From positions 186,001-250,000 of the forward strand of contig VLTN01000027.1 in assembly GCA_008330645.1 (NCBI GenBank): DNA of 64,000 bases. The letters run 5' to 3'. This document shows, one piece after another, positions 26,932 through 35,773 of the stretch. The notes beneath the pieces were generated by a model. That model was given only the letters and a program-made list of their open reading frames with translations. It was not told where the DNA came from and did not search any database. This DNA comes from Cafeteria roenbergensis (Eukaryota; Sar; Bigyra; Bicosoecida; Cafeteriaceae). A program made the position numbers and the translations under genes. The first letter of the stretch is position 1, and every line of letters starts with the position of its first letter.

Positions 26932-29900
26932 ATGAGCAGCAGCGACGCCGCGCTCTCACGGGCAGGGCGCGCCCTCAGCACAGGAAGACGACGGCGGCGA
27001 ATCGAGACGCAGGTGCTGCCGCGCGCGTTTGCTGGGCCACAAGACCTGTCCCTTCCGTCGGGCCGGGCCCGGTCCGCCCTGGCACCGCAGAGGTCTCTTT
27101 GCGGCCCTGAGCTACAGGCAGCGAGGCAGACGAAGCAAGCTGCCGAGGCTGCCGAGCTTCGAGGACGCCTGGCGCAGTTGATCTCTCGGTTGGAGCAGTC
27201 GAGCACGCGGCACAGGCTGGAGCTGGAGCAGAGGGAGGCGGCATGCCAAGAGAGGGAGCAGGCAGCTGCCCGCGCAGTGCAGGACGCCAATATGGCGGTC
27301 CGGCGTGCGCTCCAGGCGGAGGCAGCAGCGAGGGCGGAGCTTGCACTGCTGCAACAGCGCCTGGCAAGCGCAAGGGCCTCACGCTCGGCTGCCGAACCTG
27401 CACCATCAGCTGCAGCGGTCAAACGTGTGGCACATTCCCGGCATAGTGGTGCACATCGCACGTTCCAAGAGCGGTACCGAGCATTCCTTGCCAGCGAGGG
27501 AGGCCCTGCTGGCGGCGCACCGCCAAGCACCCAGCGCCCGCTCGACGATGAATCAGCGCGCGGCAGTGCTGCCGCTCCTCATGCTCCGCAAGCAGGGGCG
27601 CGCGCGCCCGCGCTGCTTCCTGACACAGACCGGGCTGCGAATTGCTCAGCTTCGACGCCAGGACAGAGCGCTGGACCGCGCGATGCGGAAGCGCCGTCCG
27701 ATGGCCCGCTTGACTCTGCAGGCAGTGACGTGGGCGAGGCCGGCAGTGTGGCAGGAGCTGCTTCTGACTGGCCGGCACGGAGCGAACTCGCCGATCAGGA
27801 GCCCCATGCCGAGCTGCTGCCTGCACCGCCCGGGAGGGCCTCCGCGGCCAAGCCCCCGCCGACGCCCGGCAACACGTTGCCCAAGGCCGGTGGCAGCGGC
27901 AGGGCCGGGTCGCCCAAGCCTCCCAGGAGGGCCTCCGCGGCCAAGCCCCCGCCGACGCCCGGCAATGCGTCGCCCACGGCCGGTGGCAGCGGCAGGGCCG
28001 GGTCGCCCAAGCCTCCCAGGAGGGCCTCCGCGGCCAAGCCCCCGCCGACGCCCGGCAATGCGTCGCCCAAGGCCGGTGGCAGCGGCAGGGCCGGGTCGCC
28101 CAAGCCTCCCAGGAGGGCCTCCGCGGCCAAGCCCCCGCCGACGCCCGGCAATGCGTCGCCCAAGGCCGGTGGCAGCGGCAGGGCCGGGTCGCCCAAGCCT
28201 CCCGGGAGGGCCTCCGCGGCCAAGCCCCCGCCGACGCCCGGCAATGCGTCGCCCAAGGCCGGTGGCAGCGGCAGGGCCGGGTCGCCCAAGCCTCCCAGGA
28301 GGGCCTCCGCGGCCAAGCCCCCGCCGACGCCCGGCAATGCGTCGCCCAAGGCCGGTGGCAGCGGCAGGGCCGGGTCGCCCGTGCCTCCCGGGAGGGCCTC
28401 CGCGGCCAAGCCCCCGCCGACGCCAGGCAATGCGTCGCCCAAGGCCGGTGGCAGCGGCAGGGCCGGGTCGCCCGTGCCTCCCGGGAGGGCCTCCGCGGCC
28501 AAGCCCCCGCCGACGCCCGGCAACACGTTGCCCAAGGCCGGTGGCAGCGGCAGGGCCGGGTCGCCCAAGCCTCCCAGGAGGGCCTCCGCGGCCAAGCCCC
28601 CGCCGACGCCCGGCAATGCGTCGCCCACGGCCGGTGGCAGCGGCAGGGCCGGGTCGCCCAAGCCTCCCAGGAGGGCCTCCGCGGCCAAGCCCCCGCCGAC
28701 GCCCGGCAATGCGTCGCCCAAGGCCGGTGGCAGCGGCAGGGCCGGGTCGCCCGTGCCTCCCGGGAGGGCCTCCGCGGCCAAGCCCCCGCCGACGCCCGGC
28801 AATGCGTCGCCCAAGGCCGGTGGCAGCGGCAGGGCCGGGTCGCCCGTGCCTCCCGGGAGGGCCTCCGCGGCCAAGCCCCCGCCGACGCCCGGCAATGCGT
28901 CGCCCAAGGCCGGTGGCAGCGGCAGGGCCGGGTCGCCCAAGCCTCCCGGGAGGGCCTCCGCGGCCAAGCCCCCGCCGACGCCCGGCAATGCGTCGCCCAA
29001 GGCCGGTGGCAGCGGCAGGGCCGGGTCGCCCGTGCCTCCCGGGAGGGCCTCCGCGGCCAAGCCCCCGCCGACGCCCGGCAATGCGTCGCCCAAGGCCGGT
29101 GGCAGCGGCAGGGCCGGGTCGCCCGTGCCTCCCGGGAGGGCCTCCGCGGCCAAGCCCCCGCCGACGCCCGGCAATGCGTCGCCCAAGGCCGGTGGCAGCG
29201 GCAGGGCCGGGTCGCCCAAGCCTCCCAGGAGGGCCTCCGCGGCCAAGCCCCCGCCGACGCCCGGCAATGCGTCGCCCAAGGCCGGCGGCAGCGGCAGGGC
29301 CGGGTCGCCCATGCCTCCCGGGAGGGCCTCCGCGGCCAAGCCCCCGCCGACGCCCGGCAATGCGTCGCCCAAGGCCGGTGGCAGCGGCAGGGCCGGGTCG
29401 CCCGTGCCTCCCGGGAGGGCCTCCGCGGCCAAGCCCCCGCCGACGCCCGGCAACGCGTCGCCCAAGGCCGGTGGCAGCGGCAGGGCCGGGTCGCCCGTGC
29501 CTCCCGGGAGGGCCTCCGCGGCCAAGCCCCCGCCGACGCCCGGCAACGCGTCGCCCAAGGCCGGTGGCAGCGGCAGGGCCGGGTCGCCCGTGCCTCCCGG
29601 GAGGGCCTCCGCGGCCAAGCCCCCGCCGACGCCCGGCAACACGTTGCCCAAGGCCGGTGGCAGCGGCAGGGCCGGGTCGCCCGTGCCTCCCGGGAGGGCC
29701 TCCGCGGCCAAGCCCCCGCCGACGCCCGGCAATGCGTCGCCCAAGGCCGGTGGCAGCGGCAGGGCCGGGTCGCCCATGCCTCCCGGGAGGGCCTCCGCGG
29801 CCAAGCCCCCGCCGACGCCCGGCAATGCGTCGCCCAAGGCCGGTGGCAGCGGCAGGGCCGGGTCGCCCAAGCCTCCCGGGAGGGCCTCCGCGGCCAAGCC

Positions 29901-30129
29901 CCCGCCGACGCCCGGCAACGCGTCGCCCAAGGCCGGTGGCAGCGGCAGGGCCGGGTCGCCCGTGCCTCCCGGGAGGGCCTCCGCGGCCAAGCCCCCGCCG
30001 ACGCCCGGCAATGCGTCGCCCAAGGCCGGTGGCAGCGGCAGGGCCGGGTCGCCCATGCCTCCCGGGAGCCCCCCGGTGCACCGGCCGCCGAGCTCTGTCC
30101 CCACGGCTCCGAAGCTGCAACCGCCCTGA
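26932..30129 (+). CDS. Coiled-coil protein with 24 tandem 31-residue Pro/Ser/Gly repeats
   Basis: The frame encodes 1,065 residues, starting at 26932, 161 bases after U2AF2 on the same strand. Residues 60-150 form a coiled coil (ELRGRLAQLISRLEQSS, LELEQREAACQEREQAAARA). Residues 150-300 are disordered. From residue 301 to 1,044 there are 24 uninterrupted copies of a 31-residue unit that reads GRASAAKPPPTPGNASPKAG then GSGRAGSPVPP. Variation is limited to a few sites: first residue G/R, NAS/NTL, K/T before AGG, and SP[V/K/M]PP. Each unit carries several [ST]P dipeptides and basic residues, so a highly phosphorylatable, unfolded, microtubule- or SH3/WW-binding tail is plausible. No family was recognised. 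It could be a cytoskeletal or flagellar linker. Confidence 0.65.
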   Translation: MSSSDAALSRAGRALSTGRRRRRIETQVLPRAFAGPQDLSLPSGRARSALAPQRSLCGPELQAARQTKQAAEAAELRGRLAQLISRLEQSSTRHRLELEQREAACQEREQAAARAVQDANMAVRRALQAEAAARAELALLQQRLASARASRSAAEPAPSAAAVKRVAHSRHSGAHRTFQERYRAFLASEGGPAGGAPPSTQRPLDDESARGSAAAPHAPQAGARAPALLPDTDRAANCSASTPGQSAGPRDAEAPSDGPLDSAGSDVGEAGSVAGAASDWPARSELADQEPHAELLPAPPGRASAAKPPPTPGNTLPKAGGSGRAGSPKPPRRASAAKPPPTPGNASPTAGGSGRAGSPKPPRRASAAKPPPTPGNASPKAGGSGRAGSPKPPRRASAAKPPPTPGNASPKAGGSGRAGSPKPPGRASAAKPPPTPGNASPKAGGSGRAGSPKPPRRASAAKPPPTPGNASPKAGGSGRAGSPVPPGRASAAKPPPTPGNASPKAGGSGRAGSPVPPGRASAAKPPPTPGNTLPKAGGSGRAGSPKPPRRASAAKPPPTPGNASPTAGGSGRAGSPKPPRRASAAKPPPTPGNASPKAGGSGRAGSPVPPGRASAAKPPPTPGNASPKAGGSGRAGSPVPPGRASAAKPPPTPGNASPKAGGSGRAGSPKPPGRASAAKPPPTPGNASPKAGGSGRAGSPVPPGRASAAKPPPTPGNASPKAGGSGRAGSPVPPGRASAAKPPPTPGNASPKAGGSGRAGSPKPPRRASAAKPPPTPGNASPKAGGSGRAGSPMPPGRASAAKPPPTPGNASPKAGGSGRAGSPVPPGRASAAKPPPTPGNASPKAGGSGRAGSPVPPGRASAAKPPPTPGNASPKAGGSGRAGSPVPPGRASAAKPPPTPGNTLPKAGGSGRAGSPVPPGRASAAKPPPTPGNASPKAGGSGRAGSPMPPGRASAAKPPPTPGNASPKAGGSGRAGSPKPPGRASAAKPPPTPGNASPKAGGSGRAGSPVPPGRASAAKPPPTPGNASPKAGGSGRAGSPMPPGSPPVHRPPSSVPTAPKLQPP
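27832..30063 (+). repeat. Tandem 93-bp minisatellite array, 24 units, coding
   Basis: Twenty-four head-to-tail 93-bp units with no spacer, about 2,232 bases. Units are nearly identical; the sites that differ form a small set of shared variants (for example aacacgttg versus aatgcgtcg, and cccaagcct versus cccgtgcct). The period is a multiple of three and the units lack stops in several frames, so long spurious frames appear on both strands. Only the plus frame continues into coiled-coil sequence with its own start. Confidence 0.95.
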
Positions 30130-30433
30130 TCGGGCTCAAGGCGATGCGTGCACGCCCCCGCGCTGCCGGCGCACAAGTATTGTACTTTCATCGCATGAGT
30201 CTTGCGCCACCGGTGCTGCTGTTGCGTGCTGACCACATTCGGACCGAGATGCGAGCGTGGCCTGGAAAGGTGTTCACAACACGAAGCTGTGTGGCTACGC
30301 CCGGGGCCAGAGTTCCGAGTCAGCAATCTCAATCTGGCCGAATGGCGGGGATTGACAGGTGCCTTGCCTCTGCCACAGCACCTGCACCGCACACTCCAGA
30401 CTGCCGGCCCTTGGTCTTGGGTCAGCGGCGGGC
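30130..30433. other. Intergenic between repeat protein and PEN-2 gene
   Basis: These 304 bases separate two plus-strand genes. They are less GC-rich around 30,175-30,245. No element was recognised. They should hold the PEN-2 promoter. Confidence 0.35.
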
Positions 30434-30865
30434 ATGCCTCACGACCTTGATGTTGCCGAGAGGCGCATGGATAGGGCGAACGTGAAGCTGGCCCAGCGAT
30501 TCTTCTATGTCGGACTGGCGTGCTTGCCCTGGCTGTGGCTGGTGAACTTGTTCTATTTCCGCTCCGCACTGTGCTCTGAGCGGGCGTCTCCCGAGCTGCG
30601 AACTTGTGAGTGGTTGCTCGAACTGGCGATGCCAGGGTAGCGGCGCGCCCGGGACCGCCGGCTGGGGTACGCGACCACCGCGGGGCGCTCTTGGTCCGCG
30701 CGTCTCGCAGGGCTGAAGCGCAGCGCAATCGGCGCGGCGGTGTTCACAGTCATCTTCATAGCGTGGGTGGTGTTCATTCAGCTCTCTTGGCAGGCTATTG
30801 GTGCTCAAGACCTCCTCGTCACCACCCCCGACACGGGCGCGTTGTGGTGGTTGGACAACTCCTGA
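30434..30865 (+). CDS. PSENEN: Gamma-secretase subunit PEN-2
   Basis: Two exons, 30434-30605 and 30711-30865, phase 1, separated by a 105-base GTGAGT..CAG intron; 108 residues (human PEN-2 has 101). PEN-2 is the smallest subunit of gamma-secretase, where it triggers presenilin autocleavage within the membrane. The family blocks are clear. KLAQRFFYVGLACLPWLWLV then NLFYFR matches human CRKYYLGGFAFLPFLWLVN. After the splice, WLKRSAIGAAVFTVIFIAWV then VFIQL matches human VWRSAVGFLFWVIVLTSW. The C-terminus (TTPDTGALWWLDNS) is slightly longer than in animals. Only the spliced reading gives the full pattern. Presence of PEN-2 implies presenilin, nicastrin and APH-1 elsewhere in the genome. Confidence 0.85.
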
Positions 30866-31133
30866 AGCGCCCCTGCTGCGGCCAGCAGGCATCACTGCGT
30901 GACTTATGCGTTCGGCCCGTGTCTAGTCTGCGTGGAAACAGGTTTCGTGCGTTCGCTGAGCCTAAGGAGCTGTCCGGGAGGGCACCAAATTTTGGCGGCA
31001 CGAAGCAGTCAGCAAAGCACATTCTTGCGATCGCGCTGCACGCCACGCACGCACGGACGCACACACTGACCCCCGGTGTGGCAGGGGATCACAGGCAGCG
31101 GAGCACCACAGGAGCGGTCTGCCGGAGAGGCAG
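30866..31133. other. Intergenic, convergent 3' ends
   Basis: About 270 bases between the PEN-2 stop and the EF-hand gene stop, with lower GC than the surroundings. No element was recognised. Confidence 0.3.
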
Positions 31134-32334
31134 TCACCTCGATCCGGCAGCCGCTGCCGCGGCCGCGGCCGGGCGGCCCGAGCCCTCACGCTGCCGCGCC
31201 CGAGCAGCCCAATAGGCCTCCACAAGCATGTCTGCGGCCCCGATGTCCGTCGCGCCGGGGGGCTTGCAGAGCGAGCGGCCGGCCGGCACGTGGCCCGTAT
31301 ACCCGGTCAGGGGCGCGCCCATGGTCGCCAGCAAGTTGGTCTTGGCAGCGAAGGTGTCGCGAGCCTCGGCGCCGAACGACTGCCGGTGGGCCTCCCCGCT
31401 CGTGCTTGCCGCCGTGAACCCCATGTACCCAGGGGGGTGCCGCGTGGTCTTGACCGTGCCGCGGGACACGTCGTCGGTGGTGCCTCGCATGGTGCCTCGC
31501 GCGGGGTCCACCGGCGGCCGCTTCCCCGGCACCTCTCCGAACCGCCCAAAGTCCGCCTGGCTGGTGGACAGCAGGGGGCCGGACCCCAGCACCTCCTTCC
31601 CCTGCTCGGCCTTGAACTTGGGCTTGGACCGGGAGAGGCTCACGCGCGACTCTGCGGTGATGACTCTGACCGCGGTTGACCACCCCTCCAGCAGCTCCTC
31701 GAGGCTGATCCTTCCATCCCTGTTGCGGTCAAACGCTGCCACGAGGCACTTGCTCTGGTGGGCCGACGGCTCGCGGCCCAGCAGCCGGCGCAGCAGCTCG
31801 GGCAGCTCCCTGTCCTCCACGAAGCCGCTCTTGTCCGCGTCCGTGGCGGCAAAGGCTGCGCGGATACTGTCGTCTGAGAGCTCCGCCATGGCCGAAGCGT
31901 CCGCGCGAAAGTCAGGAAAGTCCGAGGCGTAGGCGGAACGCGCTCGAGCCGGACGCGGGGGCGGCCGCTGCTGCAGGCGCTTGGCGGTCATCGATCCCCT
32001 GCGCCAAGGCGAAAGATGGCAAGCCAGAGCATATGCGCTTGATGGGCGAGAAGAGGGCTGCAATCGCGCACAGGAGCGAGCGGCAAAGCGCGGGCGGGCG
32101 CCGGGCAGCTCACCCGAGCTCCGGAACGTGAAAGTCCTCCGGGCGCCGCGCCTCTGCGTCCACCTGTGCCACACTCTTCCCGGTGGCTGCGAGCTCGCTC
32201 GCGATCGCAGGGGGCGGGGTGACTGTCTCGGTTAGAATGAGAAACCGGTCCCGGCGCAACGCCTCGCTGGTTCCCGGCTCCGCTGTGAGCTGCTGGGCCG
32301 TCGAGGCCCGGAACCCGGTGTACCGAGTCGACAT
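31134..32334 (-). CDS. EF-hand protein with axoneme-like GYxG motifs
   Basis: Two exons, 32334-32114 and 31998-31134, phase 2, with a 115-base intron; 361 residues. Exon 1 starts MSTRYTGFRASTAQQL. Exon 2 carries two canonical EF-hands with full ligand sets: DADKSGFVEDREL and DRNRDGRISLEEL. These should bind calcium. The C-terminal half is Arg/Gly/Pro-rich and contains PPGYMGFTAAS and LTGYTGHVPAG, resembling the GYxGHxPG-type motifs of ciliary microtubule inner proteins such as the CIMIP2/FAM166 group. A calcium-sensitive doublet-microtubule protein of the flagellum is therefore plausible. The splice is inferred from phase and the shared YTG-type motif in exon 1. Without it the gene would start at 31991 with 285 residues. 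It ends in a poly-Ala run. Confidence 0.6.
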
Positions 32335-32422
32335 GAGTGACCACTGGAAGTCCTGACGAGGGCAACTCTTCCCACGGGGCCTCGCTTGCCGAGGCAGCGA
32401 GTGTCCAAACATCAACCCAAGG

Positions 32423-33526
32423 GTGGCGCGCCGGTGGCAGAGCCCCTCCCCATTGGGCGTGAGCGGTGCCGCCCCCGTCCCGCCGAGAGCTGGACCCACC
32501 GCTTGGCTGCCCGGCGTTCCCATGCGGCGATCCGCGTGCGGCTCGGCCCCGAGCCGTGCGGGGCTTGGGTTTGCCACGGCTGGCGCAGATGCACGAGCAC
32601 GAGCAGCCAGCCCATCCCCGCTGGCCGCACCCCGGCAGACAGCGCAGGAAGGCCCAGATGCGAGTGCATCGCGCGTGGGCAGCCAAGGCTCCCCCCGGGC
32701 TCAGAAGCGCGCGCGAGACGACCTGCCCGTGACTGCTGCCAACCGCGCTTCTCGGCGCCGCCTTGCCGAGGCCGACCAGTTCTTCGACCCATCCGACAGC
32801 GAAGACGAGGCGGCGCAACCAGGCGCACACTGCGCTTCTGCTGTGCCCGCTCGCACATGTGGCGTGGGCGCCCTGCGCGTGCCTTCGGGCGATGCGTCCG
32901 GGCGACTTTCCGGGGACTTGAGCAGGGCGACTCGGGTCGTTTGCCTTGGCGACCCTGCCACGAGCCGTGGCAGGCCGCTTTGGGAAGCGCTGCGTCGGCT
33001 GGATGTGGTGATGGTGCGTTTACCGGTGCTCCGGGCTGTTGGTTCCTCGGCGCGGTCATGCCCGGCCCTTATCACCTCCGTGACACACGGCGGGCACGCG
33101 AGCGCACGCTACTCTGCTCGGCTGCTCAGCGATGGCCGACTCGTCGAGGACCTTACTCCTGCAGACATTTCGCCGGCTGATGCGTTTGAGAGGGGGTCGC
33201 TGGCCGCCCAGGCGGCGGCGCTGCTAGCAGACTTGGGGCTCACTGCAACCTCTCGCTCGCACCCCGCTCGCGAAGCCCCTGGCACGGCAACACCTCACTC
33301 CCCAGCCTCCACCCTGCTCCCCATGAAAGTAGTCAGCGCGTCGGCGCTGGGGAGTGTGTGGGGCAGCGCCGTTGCCAAACCCGCGGTCGCTGCTGCGCGG
33401 GCAGGTGATCCCCAGCCGGAAGCAGCCGGCAAGCAAGGGCCGGCTGACCCGAGCCGACCCTCTCGGCCCAGCCGCCCGAGCTGGCGGGACCGAGCAGCAC
33501 TGCGGCGACACGGCTTGCCTGAATAG
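32423..33526 (+). CDS. Basic disordered protein, unrecognised
   Basis: The frame encodes 367 residues from 32423; a Met at 32522 is an alternative start. The N-terminal 90 residues are low-complexity. A basic, likely nuclear-targeting stretch (QKRARDDLP, NRASRRRLAEAD) is followed by an acidic casein-kinase-like patch (FFDPSDSEDEAA). A more ordered block near residues 190-250 contains two hydrophobic strands (LDVVMVRLPVLRAVG; ARYSARLLSDGRLVEDL) that could be a small beta domain. The C-terminus has a repeated SRPSRPS stretch and ends basic. No family was recognised. The start is 88 bases from the divergent EF-hand gene. Confidence 0.45.
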   Translation: MARRWQSPSPLGVSGAAPVPPRAGPTAWLPGVPMRRSACGSAPSRAGLGFATAGADARARAASPSPLAAPRQTAQEGPDASASRVGSQGSPRAQKRARDDLPVTAANRASRRRLAEADQFFDPSDSEDEAAQPGAHCASAVPARTCGVGALRVPSGDASGRLSGDLSRATRVVCLGDPATSRGRPLWEALRRLDVVMVRLPVLRAVGSSARSCPALITSVTHGGHASARYSARLLSDGRLVEDLTPADISPADAFERGSLAAQAAALLADLGLTATSRSHPAREAPGTATPHSPASTLLPMKVVSASALGSVWGSAVAKPAVAAARAGDPQPEAAGKQGPADPSRPSRPSRPSWRDRAALRRHGLPE

Positions 33527-34058
33527 GCTGGAAAGAACCGCCCTCTGCGTCGTGATAGCCTGCAAGCGTGCAGCAGCGCGTGCTGGTCGACGTCGGAAGC
33601 TTCAGAAGCAACCCGCTGCGCTGGCGCAGTCGCGCATTTGGCCGGCGGTCCGCCGACAGCAGCGCCAGCTGCAGCTCGCTTGCCGCCGCTCCCCGGACGC
33701 TCCGGAGCTGAGCCGGGAGGGCGGAGGAGGGGGAAGAGGGGGTAGGGCAGCTTTCTGCGCTGCCCCGTTGGGCACGCACCTTGGCACGGCAACCCCTCTC
33801 GCCCTCGCTCAATGCGGCGCCGGTGCCATCCCACCCCCCTTAGCCCCTGCCACCCGTGCGGGATCTATTCGCGCCTTTCGTCTCCGCGAGGCGTCCCAGC
33901 TCCTCACCAGGGCCCGCGCGCTGCCGAACTTGCGCTGGCGAGGCAGCACAACCGGTCGCTTGCGCCTTCACCTCGGCCCGGGAAATCCCGTCGAGAGAGT
34001 TAGGTCGCAAGCGCTGCTGCAGCGGATCCGGCACTCCGGCACGCGCACGCGCGGCCTG
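33527..34058. other. Region without a recognised gene
   Basis: About 530 bases after the disordered-protein stop. Open frames exist on both strands but none looks like a protein. It may hold 5' exons of the plus-strand gene that ends at 35473. Confidence 0.3.
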
Positions 34059-34625
34059 ATGCGGCCCCGCCCAGTGCCCTGCGGGCTCCTCCTCGCCTTG
34101 TGGCTCTCGCTCGGCTTTGCTCAGGCGGCCTCCCGGGTCTGTTCAGGTGAGCGCGAGCGGCTCGATGTCGCTCGCCAGCTTGATTGCTTCGCAATCACGT
34201 CGGGCCCGCTGCAACGTCGGCCCGCGCGCACCTCGGCCCTGCAACCCCCACGCTCCGGACCTGCGTGCGAGTGCGCGCAGGCGAGAGCGCATGTCCTGAG
34301 AGTGGCACCTGCCAGCGCCCCGGGGCCGAAGCCAAGCGTGGCAGCTTCGGCAGCATCGATCCGCAAAGGTGCGCGTCGGAACAGCCCGACGACGGGGCCC
34401 CATCCCGCATCCGTAGGGTCCGCCACCTCCGCTTGGGGGCCTTGCCGGCTCAGGCAACCCTCGCCGGCGATGACCAGCCCGGGGCTGTGGCCTCTGCGCG
34501 CCTCGCGCACGCCGGCCACTCGCCGCGCTTCCGGGCCCACCATCGCCAGCCGGCTGAGCCGGCTGCGCGGGAGCCCTCCGCACGCGCGTGTCCTGCTGCA
34601 AGTTGGTCTGTTCAGTTTGCACTGA
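34059..34625 (+). CDS. Possible secreted protein or signal-peptide first exon
   Basis: A Met at 34059 starts a textbook signal peptide (CGLLLALWLSLGFAQAAS) with a basic n-region and an AQA cleavage site. The frame runs on for 188 residues in Arg/Pro/Ala-rich sequence that does not look folded. A strong donor (TTCAG|GTGAGC) lies at about 34,147, just after the signal peptide, so this may be only a first exon. No acceptor was found that joins it in phase to the gene starting at 34658. The signal peptide is visible; the gene model is uncertain. Confidence 0.25.
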   Translation: MRPRPVPCGLLLALWLSLGFAQAASRVCSGERERLDVARQLDCFAITSGPLQRRPARTSALQPPRSGPACECAQARAHVLRVAPASAPGPKPSVAASAASIRKGARRNSPTTGPHPASVGSATSAWGPCRLRQPSPAMTSPGLWPLRASRTPATRRASGPTIASRLSRLRGSPPHARVLLQVGLFSLH

Positions 34626-34657
34626 AGGACCTTCACCTTGAAAGCCAGGGCTTTCGG

Positions 34658-35473
34658 ATGCCGACATCCTCAGCCGGGGTCGCCAACGTGAACGAGCTGC
34701 TTAGGTTCGGAGTCCGAGAGTGGGCCGAAGAAGATAACCCAATAGACCACATTCGTGACATTGCGCACCTGCTGGCCTTGCCGCTTGTCTTCGACCCTGC
34801 GTGGCAGATGTTTCCGTTCATCATGGGCAGGGGAAGCTTCCACGTGCTCGCCACACCTGTGTACGTCACCCAGCGGCAGATTGCTGCTGCCGTCCGGGCC
34901 TATGCGGAGCTTCGTCCTTTCGAGCCGCTCACGGTCATTGCGGGACTGAGCGTTCGGGTAGCATCAACTGGCTACGCAGATGCCGACGTCATCGAGGACC
35001 CAAGGCCCTCCGAGACCATTGTCCAGGACTGCGTCGCTGAGCTGGGGGATCAAATCGTGTTCAAGGACGTCGGAGGGGCCGCGAGCGAGACGGACTGGCA
35101 ACAACTGGTCATGAATGAACTGCGACGGGGACAAGACGTCATGCTGGCCTACGCATACTCTGCAGTTGCAAACTTCATTTTCGGGGACCACTTCATCCCT
35201 GAGCGCCTGCGCATGGACAACGCTGCTCGAAGGCGAGTGCGAAGCCTCATCAACACGATCTCCGCCATCCACGATCCCCGGTATGAGCGCCCGACGGCCC
35301 TTGCCGCGGCCGCCGGCGCGTCTACCCCCCGCGATGATTCAGCTGCCGGTGGTGCGGCGACCCCCGAAACCGTCGCACCGGGCGAGGATGCCGAGGTCGA
35401 TGCTGCAGCTGGTGGTCCGGCAGCCGGCCCGCCGCAGCCTGACATGGACTTTGACGAAAGCGACTTCGAATGA
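34658..35473 (+). CDS. Unrecognised globular protein with acidic tail, less GC-rich than neighbours
   Basis: The Met at 34658 gives 271 residues; the frame is open upstream, so the start is provisional. Residues 1-205 look like one compact alpha/beta domain with few low-complexity stretches (HIRDIAHLLALPLVFDPAW, then MFPFIMGRGSFHVLATPVYV, and later QLVMNELRRGQDVMLAYAYS). The last 60 residues are Ala/Pro/Gly-rich and finish DMDFDESDFE. No family was recognised. Codons ending in A or T are clearly more frequent here than in neighbouring host genes, which may mean recent acquisition or different selection. Confidence 0.5.
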   Translation: MPTSSAGVANVNELLRFGVREWAEEDNPIDHIRDIAHLLALPLVFDPAWQMFPFIMGRGSFHVLATPVYVTQRQIAAAVRAYAELRPFEPLTVIAGLSVRVASTGYADADVIEDPRPSETIVQDCVAELGDQIVFKDVGGAASETDWQQLVMNELRRGQDVMLAYAYSAVANFIFGDHFIPERLRMDNAARRRVRSLINTISAIHDPRYERPTALAAAAGASTPRDDSAAGGAATPETVAPGEDAEVDAAAGGPAAGPPQPDMDFDESDFE

Positions 35474-35773
35474 GTGGCGGCGTTGAAAGCGCGCTCCTTC
35501 CGCGGCGAAGTGCTGGGAGCCGAGCGGCTGGGACGTTCAGGGCTGCTGGCCCATGCAAGGCGACCCACCCCGGCTCTGTCCGCGCGGCAGGCGGGAAGGA
35601 GGGGGCAAAATCGGCGGCTGCTGCTTGCGTTCGCGCGTTGCTGCGTTTGCCGGAGCGAGCTCCCCCCTCGCAAGCCCATTGGATTGCTCGCGACAAAAAT
35701 CTGCTGCGTTGACGTCACCCCTCTCTCTCTCAAGCAAACTCGATCACGCAGCTTCGCCGTCTCGCTCTTGCCC
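35474..35773. other. Intergenic, convergent 3' ends
   Basis: Three hundred bases between convergent stops, including a short CTCTCT run near 35,724. No feature was recognised. Confidence 0.3.

Noticed and set aside
27832-30063. CRISPR-like regular spacing
   Set aside because: The units abut with no unique spacers and are coding; this is a eukaryotic minisatellite.
27305-30728. Very long open frames in other frames and on the minus strand across the 93-bp repeat
   Set aside because: They arise because the period is a multiple of three and the unit lacks stops in those frames. They have no flanking protein-like sequence.
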